Shown here: positions 42,536 through 51,524 of the stretch, piece by piece | Position numbering within the stretch: position 1 is the first letter of the stretch | Layout: each line of letters starts with the position of its first letter | Assembly (NCBI GenBank): GCA_039201605.1 | Contig: JBCCRO010000024.1 | Coordinates: 25,457 to 89,456 of the forward strand | Source: CADEDH01 sp039201605 | Lineage (GTDB): Bacteria; Actinomycetota; Acidimicrobiia; Acidimicrobiales; SZUA-35 | Length of the DNA stretch: 64,000 nt | Direction of reading: 5' to 3' | Notes under the pieces: model-generated | What the model was told of the DNA's origin: nothing | Seen by the model: only the letters and a program-made list of their open reading frames with translations | Database searches by the model: none | Made by a program: the position numbers and the translations under genes

Positions 42536-43326
42536 CGCCTCGGATCCTCGCTGGTCCACGGCTTTCCTTCCGGGGAGTCCCAGCTGCCGAAGATCGGTTC
42601 GCCTGCGGTCATGCCACCGTCGACGGCGAGCGTCTGCCCGGTGATGCTCTTCGCCCTGGTCGAACACAGGAACGCCACCGCATCGGCGACGTCCTCGGCG
42701 CTCTGATCGACGAGTAGCGGGATCCGGGAGACCACGTTGCGCTTGTAGCGGTCGATGTCGGGTTCCATCTCCTCCCACAGGACCGTTCGGATGATCCCGG
42801 GGGCGACGGCGTTTATCCGGATGCCCTGCGGCCCCAGCACCCGGGCCATGGACTTGGTCCAGTGGATCACGGCGCACTTGGCCGCCCCGTAGGCGAACAA
42901 CGGCGAGGCGATCTGCCCCGCGATCGACGCTGTACTGCAGATGGCGGCCCCCTCGGTCAGATCGGGGCCGATCACCGACGTGACCAGGTGGGCGCTGGTG
43001 AAGTTGAGGTCGACCATTCGCCGGAACTGCTCTGGATCCTCGAACGGCCCGTGCACGCCGGCGCGCACGCCCACTCCGGGGTCGCCGCCGGCGTTGTTCA
43101 CCAGCACCCGAGGGACGGCGCCGACTTCGGCGTAGGCCGACCTCACCGACTCGGCGTCGGTGACATCGCACCGATGGACGCTGACCCGCTCGTCGTCGAT
43201 GGGGTCGTCGAGGAGGTCGAAGACGGCCACCCGGTCGGCCACGCCCTGTTCGAGCAGGGCGTGCACCATGGCGACGCCGAGACCCCGCGCTCCTCCCGTG
43301 ACGATGGCGACCCGTGTCTCACCCAT
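42532..43326 (-). CDS. SDR family oxidoreductase
   Basis: 264 residues. TGGARGLG is at 10-17, NNAG at 77-80, and Ser134, Tyr146 and Lys150 are the catalytic residues. The C-terminus extends beyond the core with GEPIFGSWDSPEGKPW. It should be a functional NAD(P)-dependent dehydrogenase. The start of the hypothetical gene overlaps its stop, so the two form an operon. The DUF4870 gene lies upstream on the same strand (70 bp gap). Confidence 0.88.
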   Translation of the reverse strand: MGETRVAIVTGGARGLGVAMVHALLEQGVADRVAVFDLLDDPIDDERVSVHRCDVTDAESVRSAYAEVGAVPRVLVNNAGGDPGVGVRAGVHGPFEDPEQFRRMVDLNFTSAHLVTSVIGPDLTEGAAICSTASIAGQIASPLFAYGAAKCAVIHWTKSMARVLGPQGIRINAVAPGIIRTVLWEEMEPDIDRYKRNVVSRIPLLVDQSAEDVADAVAFLCSTRAKSITGQTLAVDGGMTAGEPIFGSWDSPEGKPWTSEDPRR

Positions 43327-43395
43327 CGTTCACCCCTCTCGCCGGTGCACAACGTCGACCGCTCGCCGGCCGACTCCGCATCCAGCACCCGTCGA

Positions 43396-43803
43396 TTATG
43401 GACCGGGCCGCCCTCGCTCCGCCCCTTTGCGGCCGTCATCTCGCCGAGGGGGGTGAGGGCGGGAGACGTCGGCCTGCAAGGCGGTGATGGCACCCACGGC
43501 CGAGACGGCGAACGCGAGCAGGGCCAGCCCGCCGGCGACGGCGAACAGCCACCACCCCGGCTCGGCGCCGTCGCCGATGATCGACGGCAGGATCAACTGT
43601 GTTGCCACGATCGGAAGCCACACCGCCAATAGCCCCACGTGCAGCCACAGCGCCCGGAGGGCGTGCCTGCGGGCCAAGGCGTCCGACCGACGGCGATACG
43701 CCATGAACACCGCGGCGGGAAGCAACGGCCCGCCCGCCAGGATCCCGGCCCAGGAAAGCAGAGCCATCACTCGGTCCTGCTCGTCGAGCGCCTGCCCCGC
43801 CAC
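43396..43803 (-). CDS. DUF4870-like membrane protein
   Basis: 135 residues. Three hydrophobic stretches are visible: LLSWAGILAGGPLLPAAVF, LWLHVGLLAVWLPIVATQ and WWLFAVAGGLALLAFAVSA. The alternating pattern with H-A-L-R-A-L before helix 2 matches DUF4870, a small membrane protein family of unknown function. A basic C-terminal tail follows. It lies in the same orientation as the SDR operon downstream. Confidence 0.7.
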   Translation of the reverse strand: MAGQALDEQDRVMALLSWAGILAGGPLLPAAVFMAYRRRSDALARRHALRALWLHVGLLAVWLPIVATQLILPSIIGDGAEPGWWLFAVAGGLALLAFAVSAVGAITALQADVSRPHPPRRDDGRKGAERGRPGP

Positions 43804-43899
43804 AGGTTGTCAACCTAGCCGTTCGAGCGGCGCCGGTGCCCCGGCCCGCAGGCCCGGAGCCAGGTGGTCACCTCACCCGCATCGTGGCCGACGTTCTGC

Positions 43900-44073
43900 T
43901 CATGGCTTGCCCGATCTGACGAGGGGCATCATCCAGATCAGGCACGAGATGATCCACAGCACGCTGCCGATGACGGTGAGGACATCGCCGGCGCGGACGC
44001 CGACGGCGACGAACACCAGCCCGGCGAGAACGAACCCGACCAGTCCCAGCACCTGGCTTCGTTCCTCGGTCAT
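43900..44073 (-). CDS. Small two-TM membrane protein
   Basis: 57 residues from an ATG at 44073. Two hydrophobic segments (LGLVGFVLAGLVFVAVGV and VLTVIGSVLWIISCLIWMM) occupy most of the protein. I do not recognise a family. The frame, codon bias and helix length fit a real protein. The 125 bp upstream show nothing distinctive. Confidence 0.55.
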   Translation of the reverse strand: MTEERSQVLGLVGFVLAGLVFVAVGVRAGDVLTVIGSVLWIISCLIWMMPLVRSGKP

Positions 44074-44198
44074 CGGCCGCTTTCCCCGGTTGTCGTCGCC
44101 ACCACGACCGTACCCCGGGGTGGACGATCGACACGGCGACCCTCGGTGCGCGCACCGCAAGCGGTGCCGCCGACGACCTGTGTGGGTTCGCCATTCAC

Positions 44199-44993
44199 CT
44201 ACGGGTAGGGGAACTGCTGGAGTTCGAGCGAGGTGCCGTGGTCCACGGGTTCGATGACCACGATGCGGTCGGCCAACACGTGCACCCGCGCTGCGTCGGG
44301 CACGACGCCGATCGACACGATGGTGTCACCGGCGAAGTCCTGGAGGGTGAAGCTGTGACCGGTCGGCTGTATCGCCGGGTAGCCGACCAGCACGCCGTGT
44401 TGGCTGATGTCCGCCACGAAGACCCCGACATCCGGGAGGGTCACCCACGTTTCGCCCTCGTCAGCCGAGACCTCCAGATAGCAGTAGTAGTCGGGACGTC
44501 GCGCCTCACCCCGGCAGTGTGAGACGACGACTTCACCGTCCGTTCCGGTCTCGACGAACGTCGGCTCGTACAGAAGATCGGAGTCGACGATGACGGGGTT
44601 CCAGGTGACACCATCGGAGGATCGCTGGACGCGCTCGTCGTCCACCCGCCACATGGTCGACGCCGGATCCCGCTCCTCGACCTCGGCGAGGGCGTCATCG
44701 CAACGCTGCAGCTCGGCCGCCGTCGGAGCGTCGACGACGACGAACCGCGAACCGTCCCAGCGAAGAACCTCGGTGGGTTGTCCTGCCTCACAGCCGTACA
44801 GGGTCGAGCCGTCGGCCACGAGCAGACCCGGATTCTCGGCCGGTGCCCGAAAGCCCGGCCCACACGCCGCCAGCATGAGCATGGACGCCATGCCGACGCC
44901 GAGGATGGCCGGGCGTCGGCTACCCGTCCTCCGGGACGGCGGGCGATCGAGTGCCCGTGCACCCCTGGTGAATCCCCGTCGAATCGTCCTCAT
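44199..44993 (-). CDS. Secreted lipoprotein with Asp-box-like segment
   Basis: 264 residues. An Arg-rich N-terminus precedes a hydrophobic core and a lipobox (LMLAAC, Cys44). A start at the internal Met35 would give too short a signal peptide, so the longer start is preferred. The mature part is beta-rich, with SADEGETWVTL resembling the Asp-box S-x-D-x-G-x-T-W of sialidase-like propellers, and a probable disulfide. The role is unknown; it is anchored outside the cell membrane. Confidence 0.7.
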   Translation of the reverse strand: MRTIRRGFTRGARALDRPPSRRTGSRRPAILGVGMASMLMLAACGPGFRAPAENPGLLVADGSTLYGCEAGQPTEVLRWDGSRFVVVDAPTAAELQRCDDALAEVEERDPASTMWRVDDERVQRSSDGVTWNPVIVDSDLLYEPTFVETGTDGEVVVSHCRGEARRPDYYCYLEVSADEGETWVTLPDVGVFVADISQHGVLVGYPAIQPTGHSFTLQDFAGDTIVSIGVVPDAARVHVLADRIVVIEPVDHGTSLELQQFPYP

Positions 44994-45100
44994 GGCTTGA
45001 ACTTAGAACCGTCTGATCCGACCGCAAGGCGGCGAACCCCCCATGCGCCGCTGGGGAGAACCCAACCCGGCCCGAGGCGCCGACGGTCGGCGGAGTCGCC

Positions 45101-46063
45101 TCAGGTTCCCGACCAGCGTCGATGGAAGTCGAGCATGTCGGCGGCGAACCGGGCGGGCTGATCACCCACTCCCCCGATGGCGGCACCTCGGCGACCATGA
45201 CCGCCGTCGATGGCCGCCATGAAGGCGTCGCGGTCGGTGGCGGCTGGGTCGGCCTCACCCACGGTCGGCAGGATCATCGCTCCATCGTCGGCGAGCATCA
45301 CGGTGGGGGCGGTTGGCGCCACGCTGGCCTCGTCGATCGTGTGCGGCGCTTCGAGCCGGTCGAAGCTGTGCTGGGCCCCGGCCACCACCCGGATCGTCGC
45401 ATCGGATCCTCGCTGGCGGAGGGCATGAACCTGCGCCTGCGCCTCCTGTACCGAGCACCACTCGTCGTGTTCGCCGATCGTCGCCCGGTAGATGGTCGAT
45501 CCGATGTCGGCATCGAGGAACTGTTGACCGCACCAGGGGTATACGGCGTACACCGCCGCCATCGCAACCTCCGCGCCAACGATCGGATCGGCGAAACGGC
45601 GATGGGCGGCGATGGTCACGGCCGAGCCGCCGCGGCTGTGGCCCTGGGCCCCGATCCGGTCGGCGTCGAGGTCGTCCCGCCGACGCAGGACCTGCAGCGC
45701 GGCGAGGACGTCGAAGGCCGACGCCGCAAAGCTGTACTGGGTCTGCCGGGCGACGGTCGATGCCACCAACCGGGCCCCGAAGGGGTCGAGCAGGCAGACG
45801 GCGAAGCCGGCGTCGACGAGCGTCGCCGCATGCTGCTCGTGATTCGGTCCGACGCCGAGACTGCCGGGAACGACGATCACCGTGGCCGGCCGGCTCTCGG
45901 CGACGGGCACGAACAGCTGAGCGTCGATGTCCACCCTGTCGCAACCGGCGGGGTCGGTGATCGCCTGGTGGTAGTTGACGGGGTTGGCGCTCGGGATCGT
46001 CAGCACCTCGCCGGTCACGCCGCTGTAGGTGATCGATCGATGGCGAAAGCGCTCGGTTTCCAC
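45101..46063 (-). CDS. Dienelactone-hydrolase-like alpha/beta hydrolase
   Basis: 320 residues. The nucleophile elbow is Gly-x-Ser-x-Gly in GHSRGG, preceded by RIGAQ. VVPGSLGVGPNHEQHAATL opens the fold, and a C-terminal region includes VAGAQHSFDRL with the likely catalytic His. Dienelactone-type hydrolases act on lactones or esters. No signal peptide is visible. It is followed by an empty intergenic region of about 160 bp before the methyltransferase at 46226. Confidence 0.8.
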   Translation of the reverse strand: METERFRHRSITYSGVTGEVLTIPSANPVNYHQAITDPAGCDRVDIDAQLFVPVAESRPATVIVVPGSLGVGPNHEQHAATLVDAGFAVCLLDPFGARLVASTVARQTQYSFAASAFDVLAALQVLRRRDDLDADRIGAQGHSRGGSAVTIAAHRRFADPIVGAEVAMAAVYAVYPWCGQQFLDADIGSTIYRATIGEHDEWCSVQEAQAQVHALRQRGSDATIRVVAGAQHSFDRLEAPHTIDEASVAPTAPTVMLADDGAMILPTVGEADPAATDRDAFMAAIDGGHGRRGAAIGGVGDQPARFAADMLDFHRRWSGT

Positions 46064-46225
46064 GTCACGACCCTAGATCGCCGGCACCGACGGCGACGAA
46101 AGTCGGGCCTCGTGCGATCCAGATCGTTCACACCTGGCGGCGGCCACGCGTTCGAGCATCGAGGACCATCCCCGCAACCGGTGGTGGCGGGCGGGCGAAA
46201 CCTCGGCCCGGGGCCGGTTGAGGTC

Positions 46226-46939
46226 TCAGCCACTCGCCGGCTTCAGGGCCCGGACGGAGAACGTGGTCGGCGTCGGTGCCCCACCCTCGGCGGCCTCGAC
46301 GAACTGCAAGCCCGCCCGGGCGATCGTGTTGAGCAGCGTGGCCAGCGTGTAGTGAGCGGCCCCGACCCTGTGTCGCACCTGACCGCTGACCCCGACCCCT
46401 CCCCTGGTGGGACCGACCGCCGGAGTCCAACGCTCGTCGAGGTAGCCGGGGCGGATCACCGATCGTGTCGGTTCGCTGCGATCGGCGAAGGCCCCGATGA
46501 AGCACGGATGCACACCGACGTGCACGAAGACCCCGCCCGGGCGGAGCACTCGGCCGATCTCGTCGACGACCTCCCCGAACGCCGGCATGTCCGAGTGGAT
46601 CATCACGCCGATCACTGCATCCACCGCACCCGAGCCGAACGGAAGTCGGGTGGCATCGCCTTGCGCCGTGGGCAGTCGCTCCGCCGCGTACCGGAGCATG
46701 CGACCCGAGATATCGACTCCGATCGCCTGCCGACCGAGGGCCCGGACCCGCTCGGCGTACACACCGGTGCCACAGCCGACCTCCAGACACGTCCCCGTAC
46801 CGGGGCCGAGCAGGTCGACGAGAGCACGGTCGATACCTATCGAGTCGGCGAACTCCCGGGCTTCACCGCCCCGCCGCTGGTGGGCCAGAAACTCGCTTTC
46901 GTACCAGTCGGCGATGTCGTCGTAGGCCGCCCTCGTCAT
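46226..46939 (-). CDS. SAM-dependent methyltransferase, class I
   Basis: 237 residues. The motif LEVGCGTGVYAERV is the SAM-binding loop (motif I), with GDATRLPFGSGAVDAV as motifs II/III and LRPGGVFVHVGVHPCF near motif IV. The pattern resembles the UbiE/COQ5-like methyltransferase branch. The substrate is unknown. It is divergent from the methyltransferase at 47067, with about 130 bp between the starts. Confidence 0.88.
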   Translation of the reverse strand: MTRAAYDDIADWYESEFLAHQRRGGEAREFADSIGIDRALVDLLGPGTGTCLEVGCGTGVYAERVRALGRQAIGVDISGRMLRYAAERLPTAQGDATRLPFGSGAVDAVIGVMIHSDMPAFGEVVDEIGRVLRPGGVFVHVGVHPCFIGAFADRSEPTRSVIRPGYLDERWTPAVGPTRGGVGVSGQVRHRVGAAHYTLATLLNTIARAGLQFVEAAEGGAPTPTTFSVRALKPASG

Positions 46940-47066
46940 GGTCGCGCCCCCTTACGCCCGACGTGACCTGATCGTAGGCGTCATCGGGTACCAACGACCT
47001 CCGCCCGGCCCTCGATGCCGTCGGCTACGGTGCCGGCGATGAGCGCCGAGCGCGCACGACAAGCCG

Positions 47067-47816
47067 GTGGCGACAGCTCGGCCGCCGGTCGTCGTGTCCG
47101 AGCGGGATGGCGGTCACGTGCGGTCTGATCACTACGACGGGTTCGCCGAGGCCTACGCCGACGACAACGCGTCGAACCTCTTCAACGCCTACTACGAGCG
47201 GCCCGCCATGCTCGAACTCGCAGGGGACGTGGACGGTCACCGCGTGCTCGACGCTGGTTGCGGTTCGGGGCTCCTCGCCGAAGCGCTCCTGGCCAGGGGC
47301 GCCCGGGTGACCGGCTTCGACGCCAGTCCAGCCATGGTCGACCTCGCCAGGGACCGGCTGGGCGATGACACAGCCGTCCACGTCGCCGATCTCGCCGGAC
47401 GCCTACCGTTCGCCGACGCCGAGTTCGATGACGTGGTCGCATCGCTCGTGCTGCACTACCTGCGCGACTGGACGGCCCCGCTCGCCGAGATCCGTCGCAT
47501 CGTGAGACCGGGCGGACGCCTCCTTCTCTCGGTGAACCATCCGGCCATCTTCAAGCTGGCCAACCTCCATGCCGACTACTTCGCCCTCACCGAGTACTCC
47601 GAGGAGTACATCTTCAGCGGCGAGTCAGCCGTCCTGACCTACTGGCACCGTCCGCTGCACGCCATGACCTCGGCCTTCGCCGACGCCGGCTTCCGGATCA
47701 CGGTCATCAGCGAACCCCCACCGGCGGCCGACACGCCGCCAGAGCTTCTTCCCGACGATCTCAACGGCCGAGTGCGCTTCCTCTGCTTCATCTTCTTCGT
47801 CCTCGAAGCAGTCTGA
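47067..47816 (+). CDS. SAM-dependent methyltransferase, class I
   Basis: 249 residues from a GTG at 47067. Motif I is VLDAGCGSGLLAEALLA, with FDASPAMVDLA and later LRDWTAPLAEIRRIVRPGG typical of small-molecule methyltransferases. The N-terminal 15 residues look unconserved, so a later start is possible. Substrate unknown. It is a different subfamily from the gene at 46226. Confidence 0.87.
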   Translation: MATARPPVVVSERDGGHVRSDHYDGFAEAYADDNASNLFNAYYERPAMLELAGDVDGHRVLDAGCGSGLLAEALLARGARVTGFDASPAMVDLARDRLGDDTAVHVADLAGRLPFADAEFDDVVASLVLHYLRDWTAPLAEIRRIVRPGGRLLLSVNHPAIFKLANLHADYFALTEYSEEYIFSGESAVLTYWHRPLHAMTSAFADAGFRITVISEPPPAADTPPELLPDDLNGRVRFLCFIFFVLEAV

Positions 47817-47937
47817 CGAGCGGCGCTGCGGGCGAAACGCTGGCAACGGGATGAGCGACCGAGGAGAAGGCCGATGGACGAGACGATCCCGGCCTGGCCG
47901 CCTCTGGCGATCGCACGGCACGGGAGGGACCACCCGA

Positions 47938-48426
47938 GTGGATCGTCACGATCCCACGTCGTCTCGTGCTCTATTGAGTGTGACCTTCGAATCGTTCGTC
48001 GAGGCCTCGGCGTCGAGACTCCGCAGCGCACTCGTCGCGGCCTACGGCCCGGACGTCGGCGCAGATGCGACAGCGGCGGCGCTTTCCTACGGCTGGGAGA
48101 ACTGGGACCGGCTGTCGACGATGACCAACCCCGCCGGGTACCTCTACCGAGTCGGCCAGACCGCCGCACGCCGGTCGACCCCGCGGCAGGGATTCCTACC
48201 AGCTCCTCCACCAGACGAGTTGCCTCACTTCGAACCCGGTCTCCTTCCCGCATTGGAGGAACTCTCCGAATCGCAGCGAGTCGCGGTCGTGCTCGTGCAC
48301 GGCTTCGGTTGGACCCAGGCGGAGGTGGCCGAGCTGCTCGACGTCTCCCCGTCGACCATCCGGACCCATATCGCCCGAGCACTCACCAAGCTTCAATCAG
48401 CTCTGGAGGTTGAGCCGCATGTCTGA
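47938..48426 (+). CDS. RNA polymerase sigma-70 family-like factor (ECF type)
   Basis: 162 residues from the GTG at 47938, which has GGGAGGG upstream; a GTG at 47980 and an ATG at 47851 are alternatives. A region-2-like start (VTFESFVEASASRLRSALVAAYG) is followed by a region-4 helix-turn-helix (WTQAEVAELLDVSPSTIRTH). The linker contains the family-like LEELSESQRVAVVLVHGFG. It probably directs RNA polymerase to special promoters. Its stop overlaps the next gene by eight bases; that gene looks like an anti-sigma-type membrane protein. Confidence 0.75.
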   Translation: MDRHDPTSSRALLSVTFESFVEASASRLRSALVAAYGPDVGADATAAALSYGWENWDRLSTMTNPAGYLYRVGQTAARRSTPRQGFLPAPPPDELPHFEPGLLPALEELSESQRVAVVLVHGFGWTQAEVAELLDVSPSTIRTHIARALTKLQSALEVEPHV

Positions 48427-49429
48427 ACAGGACGTCAAGGATCAGCTCAGCCGCTACGGAGACTGGCTGAAGCAGTCCTACGCACTGGAGCTCGTTCCCC
48501 CTGACCGGCCGGATGTGGTCGAGCGGATCGCCTCACCACGGAGACGTCGGATTCGTCCAGTCGCCCTAGCCGCTGCTGCGGTCCTGGCCGTTGTCGCCGT
48601 GCCGGCAATGGTGTTGCAAGGCGAACCGGCAGGGCTGGTCGTCGCCGCAGCCCCTCATGACCCGACCGAACCGTTGTATGTGCTGGTCGAGCCGCAGGAA
48701 GCGGCGACGGTGCGTAACGCCAGCGTCGCCGAGGCCGGCGATCACGATGTCGGACTGGCGGGTGAGATCATCGTTGTCGGACGGGTCGCAGAAGACGAAA
48801 CCTACGTCGACCTTGCGACGATCTGGGTCGATGGGCCGACACCTCAACTCGACGCTGCGTCCAGACCGCTGGATCTCGCCAGCGGTCCGGCCGAGGTCTG
48901 GGACGACGTCTTCACCGTCGTTGTCCAGGACCGAGGGGGGACCACCATCAGGGTGATGGCTGATGGTGGTCGTGCCGACTACGCCGCCACCATCCTCGAC
49001 AGCACGACCATCGACAGCTCGGGCTCCGCAGCCGTCGACACCAGCGGCCCGATCGACGTGATCGAGGCGAGCACCTTCGGAGAGAGCCCCACCCACACCA
49101 CCACCTACTTCGAGGTGGCCTCCGAGGTCACAACCGACGGAGGACCGCTGGTCGTGGAGACCGCCACATTGCCGAGCCCTCTGCTGGGGGCGGGTGTCTT
49201 CGGTGGAGAGCTGTCGGCGACCCGAGTCCGGGACGTCCGAGGCTGGCGCCTCACACGCCTCGACGCCGACGGCGAGTGGAACGGAGTCGCCTGGCAAGCC
49301 ACCCCGAGCCATGTCATCGCCGTCTCGGGCCACGCCCCCTACGCCGTCGTTCGGGAACTCGCCGAGTCCCTGACCATCGTCACCGAAGACACCTGGAAAG
49401 CTGCGCTTCCGAACCACACGACCGAGTGA
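48419..49429 (+). CDS. Anti-sigma-factor-like membrane protein
   Basis: 336 residues from the ATG at 48419. A cytoplasmic N-terminus of about 45 residues precedes a single hydrophobic span (PVALAAAAVLAVVAVPAMV). A soluble domain of about 260 residues then lies on the outside. This is the topology of an anti-sigma factor, though no recognised zinc or ASD motif is seen. It overlaps the sigma-like gene by eight bases, so the two are translationally coupled. The outer part may sense a signal. Confidence 0.65.
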   Translation: MSEQDVKDQLSRYGDWLKQSYALELVPPDRPDVVERIASPRRRRIRPVALAAAAVLAVVAVPAMVLQGEPAGLVVAAAPHDPTEPLYVLVEPQEAATVRNASVAEAGDHDVGLAGEIIVVGRVAEDETYVDLATIWVDGPTPQLDAASRPLDLASGPAEVWDDVFTVVVQDRGGTTIRVMADGGRADYAATILDSTTIDSSGSAAVDTSGPIDVIEASTFGESPTHTTTYFEVASEVTTDGGPLVVETATLPSPLLGAGVFGGELSATRVRDVRGWRLTRLDADGEWNGVAWQATPSHVIAVSGHAPYAVVRELAESLTIVTEDTWKAALPNHTTE

Positions 49430-49514
49430 TCCCAGTCGCGATCCAGACCGCTCAACACGGTGGAGCACCGCATTCACCTATCGGGCTCGTCCGGCCGCAT
49501 GACCGGCTCGGGGA

Positions 49515-50234
49515 TCACGTCCGAGGGTCGTCGGCGGCACCGGCGGCCGAACCGTAGTCCGGTGACCGCCACGGAGCGTTGGCGACGTTCGCCAGGAGGC
49601 CCTCGACGAAGCTCTCCAGGATCCACGCGAAGTAGTCGTCGGCCTGCATGGCGGCCAGAAAGTACTGGCCTTGTCGCAACAACGGCAGGTCGGCTGGGTC
49701 GAACTGGGTGGGGATGGCCTCTTCGTACTGCTCGGCGAGGGGCTTGCCCTCGACGGCATCGAGCTCGGCGCGGCGCTGCCGCTCGACCGATGCGGTGGCG
49801 AAGTTGGCGACCGATGTACCCAGCGCCACCGCATCCGGCGCGCTGTGGCCGAACCCGACCAGCGTATGGATGAACCGCTCGATCGTCCTCAGCCAGTTCG
49901 GTGAACGTGTCCCGGTGCGACCGAAGAAGTCGCCGAGGCCGTCGTACTCCAGCGCCAGGTTCCGCACGCCGTGGCCGATGCCGATCAGGTAGCTGGCAGC
50001 ATCGACGGCGTCGTCGGTCGGCATCACGAACCGGGAGGCGATCTCGTCTCCGGCCAACTCGACCAGATGATCGCGATGGTCGACGTAGCGATACAGGCCC
50101 GAGACCGACACGTCCAGCCGGTCGGCAACCGACTGCAGGGTCAGATCTCGCAGGCCCACGTCGATCGCCGCCGCCACGACCTCGGCTCGTGACAGGGCGG
50201 GTGGCCGCCCTACTGGGCGCGCTCCTTTCGGCAT
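49515..50234 (-). CDS. TetR family regulator, divergent from iron-uptake operon
   Basis: 239 residues. The N-terminal helix-turn-helix has LSRAEVVAAAIDVGLRDLTL and then VSVSGLYRYVDHRDHLVELAG, typical of TetR. It lies divergent from the siderophore-type binding protein at 50433. The 200-bp region between them is unusually AT-rich and holds repeat-type elements. Control of that operon in response to a siderophore or metal-linked signal is inferred. Confidence 0.88.
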   Translation of the reverse strand: MPKGARPVGRPPALSRAEVVAAAIDVGLRDLTLQSVADRLDVSVSGLYRYVDHRDHLVELAGDEIASRFVMPTDDAVDAASYLIGIGHGVRNLALEYDGLGDFFGRTGTRSPNWLRTIERFIHTLVGFGHSAPDAVALGTSVANFATASVERQRRAELDAVEGKPLAEQYEEAIPTQFDPADLPLLRQGQYFLAAMQADDYFAWILESFVEGLLANVANAPWRSPDYGSAAGAADDPRT

Positions 50235-50432
50235 CGCCCCAACCTAGCTGAAGACAATTCGCAAATGGAATGCAGAAATAGCTTTGCAAACTCCGCTAAG
50301 CCTGCTTAACTCTCCGGTTGTGCGCTGTCCTGCTCTCCGGGATGCCATCCCGCACGCCGCAATCGAATCGAATCGCACCGGTGCTGTCGGCCCGGCGTCC
50401 CGCCGTGATGTACCTCGAAAGGACCCCCGTCT
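50235..50432. promoter_or_regulatory. Divergent promoter region of TetR and iron-uptake operons
   Basis: This stretch is clearly AT-richer than the surroundings. A direct repeat ttcgcaaa (50258-50265) and tttgcaaa (50283-50290) is spaced 25 bp apart. A dyad taagc-ct-gctta spans 50297-50308; it partly resembles an IdeR/DtxR iron box (AGGCTTA core on the reverse strand). Either could control the lipoprotein-exporter operon. The iron-box likeness is weak. Confidence 0.4.
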
Positions 50433-51524
50433 GTGAACCACCGCACCAACTCGCCCCGTTCACTGCTCGCCGGCGCAGCCATCGTGCTCTCGGTTGCGCT
50501 CCTCGCCGCCTGCGGGGACGGCGGCGACGGCGAGCAAACGGCCTCGGCGACGTCGGCGTCGGCGAGCGCATCGACGAGCGCATCGGCATCGGAGCCGACC
50601 GATCCCGGATCCCCGTCGACCGAAGAGGCGGAACCCGCCTTCCGCACGATCGAGCATGCCGGTGGCACCACCGACGTCCCCGTCGATCCTCAGAACATCC
50701 TGGCGCTGGACGAGTACTCGGCGTTCATCCTGTGGGAGCTGGGCGTCGAGCCGACGACGGTCTACCGCTCGCTGCTCACCGTCTACACCGAGCCGATCGC
50801 CAGCGCGCGGGGCCTTGAGCTGATCGACCACGCCCTCGCCGACCCGGCGATCGAGGCATCGGCGGCGCTCGCCCCCGATCTCGTCGTCAGCTTCGCTCAC
50901 CCCACCACCCTGGAAACCTACGACCTCTGGAGCGAGGTGGGCCCGATCGTCCTCTACGACGACTCCGAGCCGTGGCAGGAGCCGATCGCACTGGTGGGCG
51001 AGGCCCTCGGCGCCGAGGACGTCGCCGCTGAACGCATCGCAGCGCTCGAGGCCGAGATCGCACGGCTGGCGGCCAGGATCGATGACACCTTCGACACGCC
51101 GCCGACGGTCTCGATCATCGGCGACATCGGCGGCTCGACCTTCGCCCTGCCCGACAACACGAGCGCCAGCGCGGCCCTGTTGGACGAACTCGGCCTGGGA
51201 CGCCCGGAGGCCCAGCAGGCCGAGGTGGACCCCGCCCTTCCGTTCATCTTCTTCTCCGAGGAGACCCTCCTCGACCACGACGCCGACTTCGTCTTCGTGC
51301 TGGCCGACGGCGGCTTCTCCGGCGACGGCATCGACGATCTCGAGTTGGCCCCAAGCCTCACCGGAACCACGGCCGACATCTCCGGCGAGTTCTGGTTCGC
51401 GTCGTTCCCGTTCGCCGTCGCCTGGATGCTGGCCGATCTGGAGGCCGTCCTCTTCGGCGAGGGCGAGGTCCGGACCGGCGCCGATGTGCTCGACCACTGG
51501 AACGCCTACGCGGGCCAGTCGTGA
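50433..51524 (+). CDS. Siderophore-type ABC transporter binding lipoprotein
   Basis: 363 residues from a GTG at 50433. The signal peptide ends in the lipobox LLAAC (Cys27), followed by a Ser/Ala/Thr-rich linker (SATSASASAS repeats) of about 30 residues. The mature domain resembles FepB/FhuD class III binding proteins: RTIEHAGGTTDVPVDPQNILALD, then ALAPDLVVSF. It should capture a ferric siderophore outside the membrane. Its stop overlaps the next gene by four bases. Confidence 0.88.
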   Translation: MNHRTNSPRSLLAGAAIVLSVALLAACGDGGDGEQTASATSASASASTSASASEPTDPGSPSTEEAEPAFRTIEHAGGTTDVPVDPQNILALDEYSAFILWELGVEPTTVYRSLLTVYTEPIASARGLELIDHALADPAIEASAALAPDLVVSFAHPTTLETYDLWSEVGPIVLYDDSEPWQEPIALVGEALGAEDVAAERIAALEAEIARLAARIDDTFDTPPTVSIIGDIGGSTFALPDNTSASAALLDELGLGRPEAQQAEVDPALPFIFFSEETLLDHDADFVFVLADGGFSGDGIDDLELAPSLTGTTADISGEFWFASFPFAVAWMLADLEAVLFGEGEVRTGADVLDHWNAYAGQS

